DNA of 5,143 bases, from positions 270 to 5,412 of the forward strand of contig JABZJU010000039.1 of the NCBI GenBank assembly GCA_015257635.1, in the 5' to 3' direction. The notes below the pieces were generated by a model, which had not been told where the DNA came from, made no database searches, and saw only the letters and a list, made by a program, of their open reading frames with translations. Shown one piece after another: positions 4,956 through 5,143 of this stretch (position 1 is the stretch's first letter; each line of letters starts with the position of its first letter). The translations under genes were made by a program, and so were the position numbers. This DNA is from Nanosynbacter sp. Its GTDB lineage: Bacteria > Patescibacteriota > Saccharimonadia > Saccharimonadales > Saccharimonadaceae.

Positions 4956-5011
4956 GTCAGAAGTGAAAACACTTACGTATGGTCGATCAAGAATGAGACG
5001 AGCTAGCTATC

Positions 5012-5143
5012 CTATTTACCTTGCACGGCTAAAATTCGCGCCTGAATTTCATCCAATTGAGCATCATCCATTTTTGGACCTTCTGCAGTCGTTAGCCAGC
5101 CACGATACACCTCGCTAAACTCAGTTTCTTTGCTCCATACATC
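5012..5143 (-). CDS. 3' end of an unrecognised protein (5' truncated by window edge)
   Basis: The last 43 codons of a minus-strand gene enter from the right edge and end at TAG 5012-5014. The visible sequence (DVWSKETEFSEVYRGWLTTA, then a helix-like MDDAQLDEIQARILAVQGK) is hydrophilic and helical, with no membrane segment. I do not recognise a family from so short a piece. The gap to the next gene's ATG is 56 bp with no promoter or ribosome site visible, and that gap carries an open frame continuous with the next gene. Confidence 0.6.
   Translation of the reverse strand, partial: DVWSKETEFSEVYRGWLTTAEGPKMDDAQLDEIQARILAVQGK

Noticed and set aside
4824..5118. Two plus-strand open frames near the right edge
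   Set aside because: Both are antisense to better-supported minus-strand coding sequence, and their translations are not protein-like.
1..5143. CRISPR array, tRNA, rRNA, transposase or toxin-antitoxin pair
   Set aside because: No regularly spaced repeats, cloverleaf or rRNA motifs, DDE/recombinase motifs or recognisable toxin families were seen.

Overview
The window is a gene-dense, AT-rich bacterial segment (roughly 40% GC by eye). It has small genes, strong Shine-Dalgarno sites such as AAGGAGG, and TGA used as an ordinary stop codon in several genes. A mix of several Nudix hydrolases, a Maf-type pyrophosphatase, an ASCH protein and a CYTH protein among many small or broken genes would fit a reduced-genome lineage such as Candidatus Saccharibacteria (TM7). 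That placement is inference; a Firmicute-like host cannot be excluded. TGA as stop argues against the recoded (TGA = Gly) Absconditabacteria/Gracilibacteria.

Layout. At the left edge is the 3' end of an unrecognised plus-strand gene (1-372). It converges on a minus-strand ASCH-domain gene (440-781), which is divergent from a plus-strand CYTH-domain triphosphate-binding protein (868-1434). Directly after the CYTH stop lies a minus-strand, frameshifted and deleted remnant of a second ASCH gene (about 1436-1651). It is followed by a plus-strand Nudix hydrolase (1690-2109) whose promoter spacing predicts a leaderless mRNA.

The stretch from 2082 to 2757 is a patch of small and broken minus-strand genes. 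It contains a frameshifted fragment (2082-2338), an intact 87-residue protein of unknown function (2358-2621) with a possible terminator behind it, and a 42-codon headless remnant that ends in an ATGA overlap with that gene (2618-2746).

From 2757 to the right edge everything reads on the minus strand. In transcription order it holds the tail of an unrecognised gene (5012-5143), a fragment tentatively resembling GH99/WbsX-like glycoside hydrolases (4509-4955), a Nudix hydrolase (3995-4525), a Maf nucleotide pyrophosphatase (3367-3957) and a Nudix hydrolase with a TTG start (2757-3308).

How the genes fit together. Three different Nudix hydrolases and one Maf protein, all expected to cleave abnormal or excess nucleotide derivatives, sit within about 2.9 kb. 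The CYTH protein (phosphorylated-substrate tunnel fold) and the ASCH protein (PUA-like nucleic-acid or nucleoside-binding fold) lie just outside. The region is best read as an accessory, actively decaying cluster for nucleotide housecleaning or salvage. No CRISPR array, rRNA, tRNA, insertion sequence or clear defence system was seen.
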